Made by a program: the position numbers and the translations under genes
Shown here: positions 27,001 through 37,279 of the stretch, in pieces
Position numbering within the stretch: the first letter of the stretch is position 1
Layout of the letters: every line of letters begins with the position of its first letter
The notes under the pieces: generated by a model
Database searches by the model: none
Seen by the model: only the letters and a program-made list of their open reading frames with translations
Told to the model about the DNA's origin: nothing
Assembly (NCBI RefSeq): GCF_964204645.1
Contig: NC_134028.1
Coordinates: forward strand, 5,554,501-5,618,500
DNA length: 64,000 bases
From: Tubulanus polymorphus
Taxonomy: Eukaryota > Nemertea > Palaeonemertea > Tubulaniformes > Tubulanidae
Reading direction: 5' to 3'

Positions 27001-30000
27001 GTGAGTTATCTTTCACTTTTGTCCGTTTCCATTTCAGCGCGCGCCGATGTGTGAAAATCATATGCCGCTTATTTATCACCGAACTATAAACGAAATGAAG
27101 CAAGTCGTTTCAAATCTGAATGAAAGTAAAGTCGATATCTCCCTTACATTTTCTTGCAAAACTGGTGTCCGAAATGCTAAAAGGTGAACGACGCGATGAA
27201 CTTGTGTTAATATGTAGACATTTTGGGTCACAAAATGAGACAATGCACGATAGGTGTACGATGAAATCATTGTCGTTTAGCATTTTTTATAGAAACCACT
27301 CACTATCTTTTTTTAGATGCGCGTCCTAAGCGGAATACAAATAAGTCGCGTGGATTAGTCATTCTTTTATTCGAATAGTAGCTTCCTAAAGATACAGAGT
27401 TGCGGTAGTTTATTAAACAAGGACCAGAAAGCATTATCTGAGTTTTCAATGTCGTTACTATTTTGATCTCGACTGTGCACTTTTCTCCTCAATATCGCGC
27501 GGGCTGTTAAGTGAACAGCTTTGCATTCTTACGGTGTCACTGAACACTCGAAACTCTGCAAGAACCGTCCGAAAATTGACAGCAAACATTTATTCTGTTC
27601 GTGAAACCCATTGCCTCGGCTACAATTAACAGACATCTCTACCTCGGAGATGTTTACTGGAAACTTCTGAAAATGCAATCAGGAAATATTTGCTTTCGCT
27701 AGTCGCAGCAGCGTTGGATTTCGTTTTTTACTACTTCAATATCCCACGAAAACAGAAAAAAGTCTATCATTCCTTCTGCTGCTTCTTTGTATCATTTTTC
27801 CAACGCCGAATTTTTCCGCCTCCAAACTCATCACATTGAACCTTTCGCAAAATTGCCTTCTGCGCGTGGGGTGTTCATGGCTCCATATCGCACAGGGGCG
27901 GACACAAGAGGATGCGCACTCCCTCTAAAATGTCAAGTTGCCCTGAAATTTTAAGGGATGACGAAAAGTATTAACTATAGAATATCAACTGATACTTTAA
28001 AACTTCAGATTCATAAGCTTGTTCTTCCAAAGACTTCCAAAAATGAGGTAACGTTTTCCGATGATCGGATGCCCATTTGATTACTTGATTGTCGGTTAAC
28101 ACTAGGATTTTTAAACACTGTTTCAAAAGGTTTTTTGGCTTTTATTGTACTGTTGACATTTTACGATACTTAAGGAATTGTTTGAATAATAACGATTGAG
28201 ATAGAAAACGAATATCGAGAGGTTGAAATATTCAAAAGAAGACGCGCTTTGACATTAGTTGTCACAACCGAAGTAGCAGAGCGTCGGAAAGTGTACAGCC
28301 CTGGGGCGATTAAATGGTAATGATTTTAGAGATAGAGTATTCGCAGGAAGGATACGCTCGTTCGCATCCACAATCCCCCGCTGCAACCCAACGAATCAGA
28401 ATCAACAATATTATCACTTTGTATATCAGAACTTCGACAGACAAAGGCTTGCTTTGTTGTCTTCGATAAAGTTTCATCGATGCCCGCTGGCTATGTACAT
28501 ATATCATTTCTTTGAAAACGAAAACCTTTCCCCGAAATACTTTTTAAATCTAATCGAATTCTTATATTAGAAACCGTGCAACACCCATATACCAGCCGCT
28601 AGATAATAAAAACACGTTTATTTAGCTATCTATAATTATGGCGTTTCATATTTGAACTGTAATAAACGGTATTGAAAGGACGAGGCCGTAGGTGGTGTTT
28701 GCCTGTCGGTTAGATTGGTGCCAGTCCGTATCGATCGTTAGTTTCGAAACCTACAGGCTCTCACAACACATATATAATTACTTGGCGATGGCGAATAGAC
28801 AAATATAAATGATTCAGTCATGAATAGACTGAGTGTATCTCAAATCCGGTTCAATATATCAAATCATCGTCTTTTCGTGAAATGATCAGTTCTGGAGGCG
28901 AATTTTCTGTTAATCGAAATTGCTGCGCGCTGTTGCTAAGCAGGGTCAAGTTGTATGGTCTGCAGCCTGGGTGGATGCAGGATTGCTGATAGGGCTGGGT
29001 TCATCCTCCGAGCGAACAGGAACTGCTCGCAGGTTCACCCATCTCACGAGGGGTTCTGTTCAGAAAAGGGGCACAAAGACCAGGTGATAAGTAAAAACCC
29101 ACAGTTTCGGAGTTGGTTTCCCTGGTAGGTTTAATCAAAAACTCCGAAGCTGTCAGAAAATTAATATTTTGTTCACCAACTGTGGGTTTATACTTATTAA
29201 CAATCCGAATCTACCAGTCAAGACAAAACGAGGGTGTATAAGACTCGATGTCTTTTTGGTGATTTGTAACGATTTTATACATTTTCCAGCTGCTTCATTG
29301 AAATAGAAATCAAATAGGAACGATTCCGAAGTGATTTTTATTTTCTCCCCAAATTCTCCATCAACTAGGTCAAAATGACTCTAATGTAGATGATACACGT
29401 AAAAACAACACTTTAATGATATTAGCTGAATTTATTTCATATTTTAATATATAGCAAAAGAAATATACTGAACAAATTATAACGCAAAACACAGTAAATA
29501 GCAATAAGCTTTTATCACTTGGTGTAAGGATGGCTTAAGTAATTTGCACATATTCCAGCGGATTTTTAAGCGGCACTTTTTGAAAGGAAACTTGACCTGA
29601 AATTGGGTTCGAACCAACGGGACCTACCCCTGTACCGCTCCCGAAGTTTAGTGCGTTAATCCGCACTCGAAATCTTTATTTTTCACCAAAATTCAAATGG
29701 TGAAAAATAATTTACACAATTTGGATATTGAATGCAAACAACACTTGTACAGCTGCATCAGTTTGGTGCTTCACCGGTGTTTATCGTATCTACTCCATCT
29801 TTCTCAGATCAATAAAAGAATGTTTTTTTTTAATGTAAGCGGATTCCAATTCCGTCTTTGTCGAACTATTTAGGAATTACATTAATCCCTTTAGTTCATT
29901 TCCTGGGTAAGAAACACAAGCATCATCGTCAAGAGAAGTAGTTGTGTTTCGATCTCGCGTCGGCTCTGTTTCCAAGAAATAGCGATGGAGTTTAAAACGA

Positions 30001-32683
30001 TATGAACGTGGATACAGTGCAGAACGATTGATAATTATTCTTTTAATAGGATTCAACACAAACATGTCATCCTGTAACGTGTGGAGCCAGGGGTTTTAAA
30101 TGCATATCTTCAATCCTATACATCGTCCCCCGTGCCGCCTGCCTCCAAATTTGTTCAATGGAGGTGAAGAAATTCACACCAGGGACGCGTATTTCGACAA
30201 CCACGCTCGTCAAGACGAGCAGGAATAAAACTCCAAAATTCAACCAGACGAAAAATCAGCAACTCATCGATACGTCACGCCTTGATACGATATCTAAATA
30301 AAGTACCGACAACGTCGAACCTTGGGGTAATCAGACCGATTACTCCAAGGTAGAACCAGGGAAGTGATGTACCCTGGTTTATCCAACCAGTACGACGGGA
30401 AACGGTAGAAATCCCGCGATACTAAAAGAAAAACAAGTCCGAATGGTCTCCTTGAGCTACAGTTTGTTTCGACGTTCCCAATTTATCCTATACTAATCAT
30501 CTTCGGAGATTGTGGGATTTTGCCGTTATTTCGTTTTAACCACGGACAGAGTGTTTCATCGGGATTAACAACACAACGGGGAACCGATCAAAAAAAAGAT
30601 TAAGAAAAAAATGATAAATCAATTTTTTGAAAAATCTAAACGAGACATTTTAGATATTTTGAAGTAGAATATGTCATTACATTGGAGGATCAGTTAAAAA
30701 GCAAATTATTAATCATAATCCTTATTTGAATTTCATTCTAACAATATATCCATGAATGCATAGTATTGTCGTAGTTACGTCACAGTAGAACTTCAAGAAA
30801 TTCAACACATGCAACAATTCTCATTTACGGTTCCGGTATCGGTGAAAAATAACGATAGTAAAAGATTGTAAAAGAGGAGAAAGAGAGAAAAGCGATGGAG
30901 AAATTGAGAGAAAAGTGTCTAAAAAGTAACAGGAAATAATCTAGATTCGGAAATGCGAATCGGATACGAACTGTCGGCGCTATGACGGAAATAATTCGAG
31001 ATTAAATCATCTCGAATATTGTGAATAATAAAAATGAAATATCATTTCGTGCAATGAAATGAAACTGGGAGAATTCCAGAAATTTGCATGATTACGATCT
31101 TCCTGTCCTGTCTATACATGACGCAAAGATGGTTTCTATTGCGAAAACGTGGAATATCAACTCCGAGAACACGATTCCGTTTTCTCATTCAGGCGGAAGC
31201 GGGTTGTTTTTCATTTCTCGCGAAGAATTTGAAAAACTGTTACCACGTTGGAAATAGTAATCAATGAATGGAGTCAAAATATATCTATCATTGCGGTACT
31301 GCAATCCTTCATCATATACAAACCGAATACATTTAGGCTACTAGAAGTCGAATGAAACACTCTAATCCGTGTACACTGTAGATAATCGAAGAAGTCCCAC
31401 AATTCGAATTTTATATGATAAAAATTTATCATTTTGAAACCACAACGTTTCAGCATTCCACCTGATGATGACTGTTAGTCAACAGCCGAAACGTTGTGGT
31501 TTCAAAATGATAAATTTTATCAAATAAAATTCGAATTGCGGGACTTCTTCGATTATATATTTAGGCTACTACTGTTCGCTGCGTCTTTTCGTACCTTGAA
31601 ATCAATTGGGAAAACCAGGGAGGTGGGAGTTCATCACTCCCACCTCCTTGGGAAATCAGAAGATAGATTCAAAAATGGAATCAGTGGATATTATTTAAGT
31701 ACGATGCATGGTTGGTTACTTTTAGGTGTCGAGTGGTCATTGTTAGACCAAGGCTCGGTTTTGATTGCACTGACGGAGTCATTATGATGGACACGGAACT
31801 GGTGGAAGAATTTTAATAACACGCTCGTTGAGTTCCCTCGGGCATATATCTCATAACTCATTATCTGTCACTAGTCATATTAAAGTATGACTAAGATTAA
31901 TGAAACTTGATTGTGCCAATCGGTCTTCTATTGCTGACTGTCCGTGAAACCCGTGTGACGTATGTCACGGCGAGATGTAGTGCGATCGTTGTGAACATGG
32001 AGTACATACGACGTCCATGTTGCAAATGACGCGGAAATTGGTCAAAATCTATTAATTTGTCATCGATAATGGTCGAGTACAGCCTCGAATAGACACTAAT
32101 TCATTAATAGTGTTAATCACATTGTCCACATATTCTACAGATTGTGCAGATACGCTACAATTCGTGTTATATAAATCGGAAAGGTTACTATTTTTGAACG
32201 CCGCGCTCCCTATCTCTCAATTTTCAATGTTGAAAGTTTTGAATGCCACCGACCCGCTCGATCTTGATCAACAAAGTATATGTATCTTAGATTATGAGTT
32301 TGGTCTAGGGGAAACAGAATTACTCTTTGTAGCAATTATAAACGATATTCAAAGAATTTCTGGTTAAAACTAGTTAAAATATTTACATCATTGTTTTAAG
32401 ATGTAAATTTTATATATTTCCAGTATCCGCTGACGAAGCCCAGAATGTCGCACACCTAATAGAAAAACGATCTCCACGCGGAAAGCAGATGGGCTTCTGG
32501 AAACGAGCCTGGGAGAACATGAAGGCGATACAGTGCTGCCGAAGCACTTACAAAGCCGAATGTTGCAAAGCGTCGAAGAGGAAAAGAGTTGACGAGGGAA
32601 ATGACTTCTGCGGCGATGTCTGCCGTGATGGGTATAATTCCGAATGTTTAGTTTGCCTGCAACTCGTTTCAGGCGAACAATGA
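15044..32683 (+). CDS. Secreted cysteine-rich peptide precursor (neuropeptide/hormone-like), three exons
   Basis: Coding exons are 15044-15063, 26939-27000 and 32424-32683; donors GTAAGA and GTGAGT, acceptors TTTCAG and TTCCAG; phases 2 and 1 match, giving 113 residues. Residues 1-27 form a signal peptide split over exons 1 and 2: MTTTT, a hydrophobic core (about 8-20), then a small-residue Ala-Ala-Ser end. Dibasic sites at K42-R43, K54-R55 and K79-R82 would release a decapeptide (44-53, ending GFW), a peptide with CC-x7-CC (Cys 65, 66, 74, 75) and a C-terminal peptide with C-x3-C-x7-C-x2-C (Cys 90, 94, 102, 105). No Gly precedes a cleavage site, so amidation is not expected. Upstream is a TATA/Inr promoter; AATAAA lies at 32917-32922. 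The layout fits a neuropeptide or peptide-hormone precursor; a defence or venom-type peptide is possible. I recognise no family. Confidence 0.72.
19930..20335 (-). pseudogene. Possible decayed coding segment, minus strand
   Basis: One minus-strand frame reads protein-like from about 20335 to 19930: a first part containing DDPSDEVFNDIRRC and TGEAEVTFYQLRRA, then two in-frame TAA stops nine codons apart, then a second part containing PTSETSNAF and NNDIKVMKRSK before a final TGA. Overlapping frames are also open because the segment is GC-richer than its surroundings. No good acceptor was seen upstream. It could be a broken gene copy or chance; I cannot name a family. Confidence 0.25.
22298..22337. 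repeat. CATT tetranucleotide microsatellite
   Basis: About nine uninterrupted copies of CATT followed by TTG, preceded by a degenerate ATTCA/TCGATCATT edge. Confidence 0.9.
23882..24064. mobile_element. Palindromic MITE, copy 2 (shared with 7103-7288)
   Basis: Ends read CAACGCGCACCATACGCAGG and CCTGCGTCGTGTGCGTTAGG, inverted repeats of each other. The interior has the same nested TTTCTCG/CGAGAAAC and GGGAACGCTGTTCCC palindromes as the copy at 7103. No protein. Confidence 0.6.
25010..25140. repeat. Dispersed repeat related to the foldback at 31382-31556
   Basis: The order GACACTCT..CGTGT..TGTAGATTGACGAA.AAGTCCCAC, then AAAC.ACGACGTT and GGTGGAATG, parallels one half of the 31.4 kb foldback (AAGTCCCAC, AAACCACAACGTT, CATTCCACC) with many substitutions. 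Same family, older copy. Confidence 0.45.
25223..25360 (+). repeat. Dispersed repeat with GCCGGGTC motifs, copy 1
   Basis: Shares with 54803-54925 the ordered blocks GGGTCATTT.ATAAATC, AATGAAATTTGT, TGCCGGGTCTGTTAT and AGCTTG.T.ATG, then GGGTAGATA. It is non-coding. Confidence 0.5.
29086..29199. mobile_element. MITE with GATAA..AAACCCAC terminal repeats, copy 1
   Basis: Left end GATAAGTAAAAACCCACAGT and right end ACTGTGGGTTTATACTTATT are inverted repeats of about 20 bp. The same terminal motif (ATATGATAAAAACCCAC) bounds the element at 39996-40141, so the two are one family. Confidence 0.6.
29590..29690 (-). repeat. tRNA-derived SINE-like fragment
   Basis: On the minus strand it reads CGGGAGCGGTACAGGGGTAG then CCCGTTGGTTCGAACCC, an A-box-like GGTA.GGGTAGG and a B box GGTTCGAAC with normal spacing, typical of tRNA-derived SINE heads. 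The acceptor stem does not close, so a functional tRNA is unlikely. Confidence 0.35.
30205..30416. other. Run of four stem-loops
   Basis: GCTCGTC/GACGAGC (30205-30220, 2-nt loop), ACCTTGGGGTAATC/GATTACTCCAAGGT (30319-30351, 5-nt loop, one mismatch), AACCAGGG/CCCTGGTT (30354-30379, 10-nt loop) and CGGGA/TCCCG (30396-30416). The stems are seen; any RNA or DNA function is unknown. It lies in intron 2 of the peptide gene. Confidence 0.4.
31382..31556. mobile_element. Foldback element, 69-70-bp arms
   Basis: The arm 31382-31451 (from ATAATCGAAGAAGTCCC to AACGTTTC) is almost perfectly complementary to 31488-31556 (from GAAACGTT to TCTTCGATTAT), around a spacer of about 36 nt. A diverged relative is at 25010-25140, so this is probably a repetitive foldback element rather than a microRNA precursor. 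Confidence 0.65.
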
Positions 32684-34656
32684 ACTGATCGTCGATAAAT
32701 ACTGTATGATATATGACTAATCATATATCGTACATTCACTGTGTACAAAAAGCAGTTGCAAATTGTTATTTTTTCGTATAGGTGATTTTCTCATCCTCTC
32801 GGGACGATGAATTTGATAAAGAAATTATGCTTGAAATATTTCTCTTATGACGATCTTTTTCCTTCGGTTTTGTGAGTATTGTTTCATAATTCATAAAGAA
32901 AGATGTTACGAAATGAAATAAAGATATAGGAGAGGAGACTGCATAACACAGGACACAATAAATGGCGTGGTGTAAAATCTTCTGGGTACAAATAAAACCG
33001 AAAAGCCAGTTGCACATTCAAGGCTTATAGATTTGAAACCAATCCCAGGGCCCATTTTGCTTCTAACAACTAGCCAAGCCAACAACTACAAAAACTAGCC
33101 TGCGCTAGGTTTTATAGACTGGCATCATCTTTAACCCATGGGTTAACTCAGTTGAAGATGAATAGAGTTAGGCCCCGGGTTAAAGTTAATAACAGTATAT
33201 AAAACCGGCCCCTGGAAACTATTTGGGACTGAAGCCAAGGCTGTGCAACTGGGTTCGGGTAGCTGTACCTTCCTTGACTTGTTGATTTAGTAATTGGTAA
33301 CTTTCTAACGACACAGAATAGAAATATGGGTTAATATGTGTGAACTTATCATATCGTATGTATACACGTCAATGTGGACAATTTCAAGACTAAGTTGAAA
33401 AGTTGAAACACAACCCTTATACTCGTGAACATTCTTGAACATTATTCATTTTGTTTGGTGAACCGTATTGATTCTCACGTCTCGTTTATGAAAATGAAAA
33501 TAAAGATAATATTCTTTGTAAAAATCGACGACTCTTCTTGGTTGCTTCTAACGAGGATGACGAATCGCTCTCGAGATGTTACATTTGAAAAGTTTTTCAC
33601 GTAAAAATTATGCACAATTCTCAGAAAATGATAAATTCAATCAGATGAAAACATGAAAAAAAACTTCATTCAGATCACGGAAGAATCTGTGCCAAAGAGA
33701 AAAATATGAGCTGAAAATCTCGTGCGATTTAACCATTTTTGCATTTCTTCAAGAATTTCTTCATGAATTCAAGATAATCCAGAAAGCTGAAAGAAATTGT
33801 GTTTCCGCGATTGTCCATACGACCACAAATTTCCGATTATACAGTGAAGCAGAACCCATTACTATAAGTTCCGACGGACAGAGTGAGTAGTGGATAGACC
33901 TAAAGATTGTAATATCCATTGATAGGAAAAGCGGAGATCGAATTGAATAGAAATCCAGTACAGTAATACTTCTGGTATACGGTTACTTAACGAAATCATT
34001 GCACTTCGTCCGGTTACTATTGTCTTAGATCTGTGTTGAGATTGAAATCGGAAATGGCTACAAATCACTACGATTAATTCTATAGACCTAATTTGCAAGT
34101 TTATCAACTCCTCTATTGCTCATTACCTCATTGAGTGAGTCTATATGATGGATAGACTGGAAACTAGTTTCTCGGGGTAAATTTCCCGAAGGTTAGTATA
34201 TTCAGTTTCTCATTGGGCCAGATATTCAGTGGTCAGTTCCTGGGAGTAGCCATCGCTGCGCCAGTCTCTCAGACGAGTCAGTTACTTATAGTCCTCGTAC
34301 ATTATTAAGTTTACTTGAAAGCCCAATATCCTCGGATGCTCCTAGCTTGTCACTCAGTGTTTGTATTTTTTCTTGGGGAGGGGGTATTATCCATTAACGC
34401 TGAGTTCAATATCACACAAACAAGACCAAGATTTAAATATACAAATATGGTAAGGCCAGAGTCTCTCAAGGGCGAACGCTAAATGCTAAGAATCTTATTT
34501 TCGGGCTGTTAGGAATTAGCATTCTTGTCTTTTCAATGAATCAAGTCAATGAAAATGATTCAATTATTTGATATGCAGGATTTCCATAACGCCAGACTAA
34601 TAAATGAATAAGGATAAGATAAGAAAGATACGCTCAGAATAGATCGATAAATTTCC
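32684..34656. other. Intergenic region between the peptide gene and the coiled-coil gene
   Basis: It holds the 3' UTR of the peptide gene (AATAAA at 32917-32922) and AT-rich sequence with a repeat near 33100-33215 (AAAACC..GGCATC..AACCC ATGGGTT..) with internal palindromes. No exon was recognised. Confidence 0.5.
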
Positions 34657-34662
34657 ATTTTA
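34657..34662 (-). terminator. Possible polyadenylation signal (ATTAAA) of the coiled-coil gene
   Basis: On the minus strand ATTAAA lies about 20 nt past the TGA at 34682. No AATAAA is nearer, so this variant is the best candidate, but the spacing gives a very short 3' UTR. Confidence 0.3.
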
Positions 34663-34681
34663 ATCAGACATTACAGCAGTT

Positions 34682-36379
34682 TCATGATCTTTGAATTTTC
34701 AATTTTCGTTTTACCGTGCTCAAATATTTAGGAAGGCGGAAAGATGGGAGACGCGGCCAGGTGAGACGCGAACGTTTTTTCTTCTTGTTTCCGGACTTTA
34801 AGTCGTCGACCACCCGTTGTAGATCTACTTTCTCGATCTGCAGCGCAACGACTACTTTTTTCAAGCAGGCCAATTCCTCGGCTATCGCAGATCCTTCCAG
34901 TGTAAGTTGTTTCGCAATATTCGCGTTGTTTTGCTTCGGTATTCTACCCCCTTCTTTAACAGCTACAAACGTATCGGTGTCATTATCAAAAACATTCGCC
35001 TCCGGGAGTCGTATCATGATATTTCTCTGAGCATTCACTCCATTTTCATCGTAACACATACCACCGCCCGACTCTGCGCGCCAGACACTCGGTTCAACAT
35101 CCTGCGTTTGAATCGAGGCGTTTTTCACGCCGACGAATTTCTGCTGTATCTGAATTTCTCGGGTTTTGCTTCGCTTCAGTTGTAATTTCAGATCGTCGAT
35201 CCGTCGTTGCAGTTTTTGCACGACTTTTATCAATCTAACTCTAGTTCTTGTCTGATCATTGATAATGGCGGATATATCCTTCGTCGGGTCTCTATCGTCC
35301 CACATGTTCACTATTTTCTCTACAGTATCAGCGCTTACATTCGACCCCTGCTTCAGTTTCCTGTACACATCTAAGATATTATCAACTTTAGTCTGGTTGT
35401 TTTCTTTCTTGTTGAATTTGGCAGTAGTTTGTAATCTGTTCAGTTCATTTTTTAATGCAGCTATGTTTACGTTCAGTTTGTAAATTTCATCATCTTTCCG
35501 GAACAATAGCTCTTGTAGATTGTGATTATGTCGTCTTAATTCTTTTTCGATATTACGACTCTATACAAAATAATGATAATTTATCAAGCCTGCAATCCAT
35601 ACATGTAATATGTTCGTTATGTAAATATGGATAGACTTCCATTTCACGTATATACATGTATATTGTTGTTACTTAGGGCAAAATGTATCTGAGTTGTAAA
35701 CTTAGATGCTTCTTTTTCACTTTGGAGTTTTGAATTACCGTTTCATATCCACCAAGAACTAACGACGTCTCCAGTTTTTGAAGTCTATCTTCAAGTTGGC
35801 TGACGATCGGGGTTTTCCAAGGCAACGATTCACCACGCGTTCCCTGCGTTACAGAGGTCTCGCTACTGTATCTGTTGAAATGGTCTATTTTCTGGGCCAC
35901 TGACGATGAGACCTCAAAATTTGTATCGTTGTAAGCTGTTGTGGCCGTTGCCTTGTTCAGATTTTTCATTCTTTCTTCGAAAAGCTGTTCAGCTAGTGAC
36001 TTCAACTGATATTAATTCAAAATGTATGTAACCTACTGGCATACACAAACTCTCCCAAATTTGGAAAGGTTTATAATGATCTTGTTGAAGGAAAATGTTG
36101 TTTGAGTGCATACAGCAGAAGGAAGGCCCCTACCTTATCGTTGAATTGTTCTTTTTGGACGGTACAGCAATTTTTCCACCTCGAAGCCTCTGATCTCAGC
36201 TCCGATATCTCATCCTTATATCTGCTCAAACTTGATGACGTATCAAGGTTCGTTTTTAATTGCTGAGCGCTTTTGTTTTGCCAGTGGGCGCTTTTTTGGG
36301 CTTCGAGTTTCAACAACTTCTTCAGCCGCCTAATATCGCCTTGCAAAATACGAATTTCAAATTCATGGTACATCTTCAT
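34682..36379 (-). CDS. Coiled-coil protein, three exons, 469 residues
   Basis: Exons (5' to 3') are 36134-36379, 35721-36005 and 34682-35560, all joining in phase 0; donors are GTAGGG and a weak GTGAAA, acceptors end in CAG and TAG. The ATG at 36379 has an in-frame TAA five codons upstream, supporting it as the start. Residues 1-82 are a heptad-rich, highly charged coil (EIRILQGDIRRLKKLLKLEAQ); the middle exon has a second coil (QLEDRLQKLETSLVL); the last exon has further coils (about residues 182-300 and 385-435) and ends in a strongly basic tail with KKKKR and a proline/lysine segment. No membrane segment or signal peptide. It lies about 0.5 kb downstream of the VPS35L polyadenylation signal on the same strand. 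A cytoskeletal, ciliary or centrosomal structural protein is plausible, but I recognise no family. Confidence 0.7.
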
Positions 36380-36888
36380 ATACGGATTGTCTTATGCGTA
36401 GGTACTAGGAAACTGTAACTAGGCAATGGAAAAAGCCGGGTGTCTTTGACAACGGTACGTGATGTAAGCTGAAAATATGAGGTTTCTTTGAAAAAAGAAA
36501 CAATGCTCAGTACGTCACGTAGTCTTCAAACGTAGTTTCGTTTACATTATTCCGCCTTACTGCTTCAAATGAGAGATCCACGACTGTAAGACGAATAACT
36601 TTAGAATGATTCATTTTACATAAATGTCTAAATTGGCCTAATCTACATCGTATTTTTTGCCGTCCAATGCAAATATTTCGGAGATCTACGCAGCATCGTG
36701 ACATGAGAAGGATGACACTCATAGATATAAATTGTTTTTCTGCGTGATTTTCTTCCGCATTACACTCGTTATAACTTGACGAATCGAAAGTTTGGAATTT
36801 ACATAGGAGACAAGTAGAGTTAAAGAGAGTCAGGACCTTCAAAAAAAAATTAAAGCGACAAAATAAGGAAAATATATGTACTACACGT
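36380..36888 (-). other. Spacer between VPS35L and the coiled-coil gene
   Basis: About 500 bp with a CRE-like TACGTCACG near 36511 that could belong to the coiled-coil gene promoter. A minus-strand open frame of 111 codons (36507-36842) has many cysteines but no splice sites or start context; I do not call it a gene. Confidence 0.35.
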
Positions 36889-36894
36889 TTTATT
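36889..36894 (-). terminator. Polyadenylation signal of VPS35L
   Basis: AATAAA on the minus strand about 385 nt beyond the VPS35L stop codon. It is the first canonical signal after the stop. Confidence 0.5.
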
Positions 36895-37279
36895 TCAATA
36901 TATTACCATAATACATAATCTCTATACACGATCATTACACATTTTTTCATATAAATCATCGTAAATATTTGATCAACATCTAAGCTTTACTGGCTAAATA
37001 AATCGCTCATCAATTTCGGTCAGTTTAATTTCCTATTCATGGCATGTATTAGATGCGCCAGTAACTGTGAAGTATTGCAGCACATGAATCATACATTATA
37101 CAACTCAATAGTAATAAAATAAACTTCCATACAATTTTGCAATATATATTTACATAAATTTGCCTCAATACATTATCTCTCCATTTTCGCAAAAATTGTT
37201 TATACATTGTACACGCGTTCATCGCGCCTGGCTTTACAAACTCTGATCTGATACTGTACATCATAATTTCATAGCCTGG

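Larger units (their letters stand above)
27001..32423 (+). other. Intron 2 of the secreted peptide gene (5.4 kb)
   Basis: Bounded by GTGAGT and TATATTTCCAG. It contains a MITE at 29086-29199, a tRNA-like SINE fragment near 29590-29690, a run of four hairpins at 30205-30416, a long foldback at 31382-31556 and a small minus-strand open frame with a hydrophobic segment at 28310-28507. No additional exon in phase was found. Confidence 0.6.

Noticed and set aside
36507-36842. 111-codon cysteine-rich minus-strand frame between two genes
   Set aside because: Start is TTG after a poly-T run, no acceptor or donor is visible, and no motif is recognisable.
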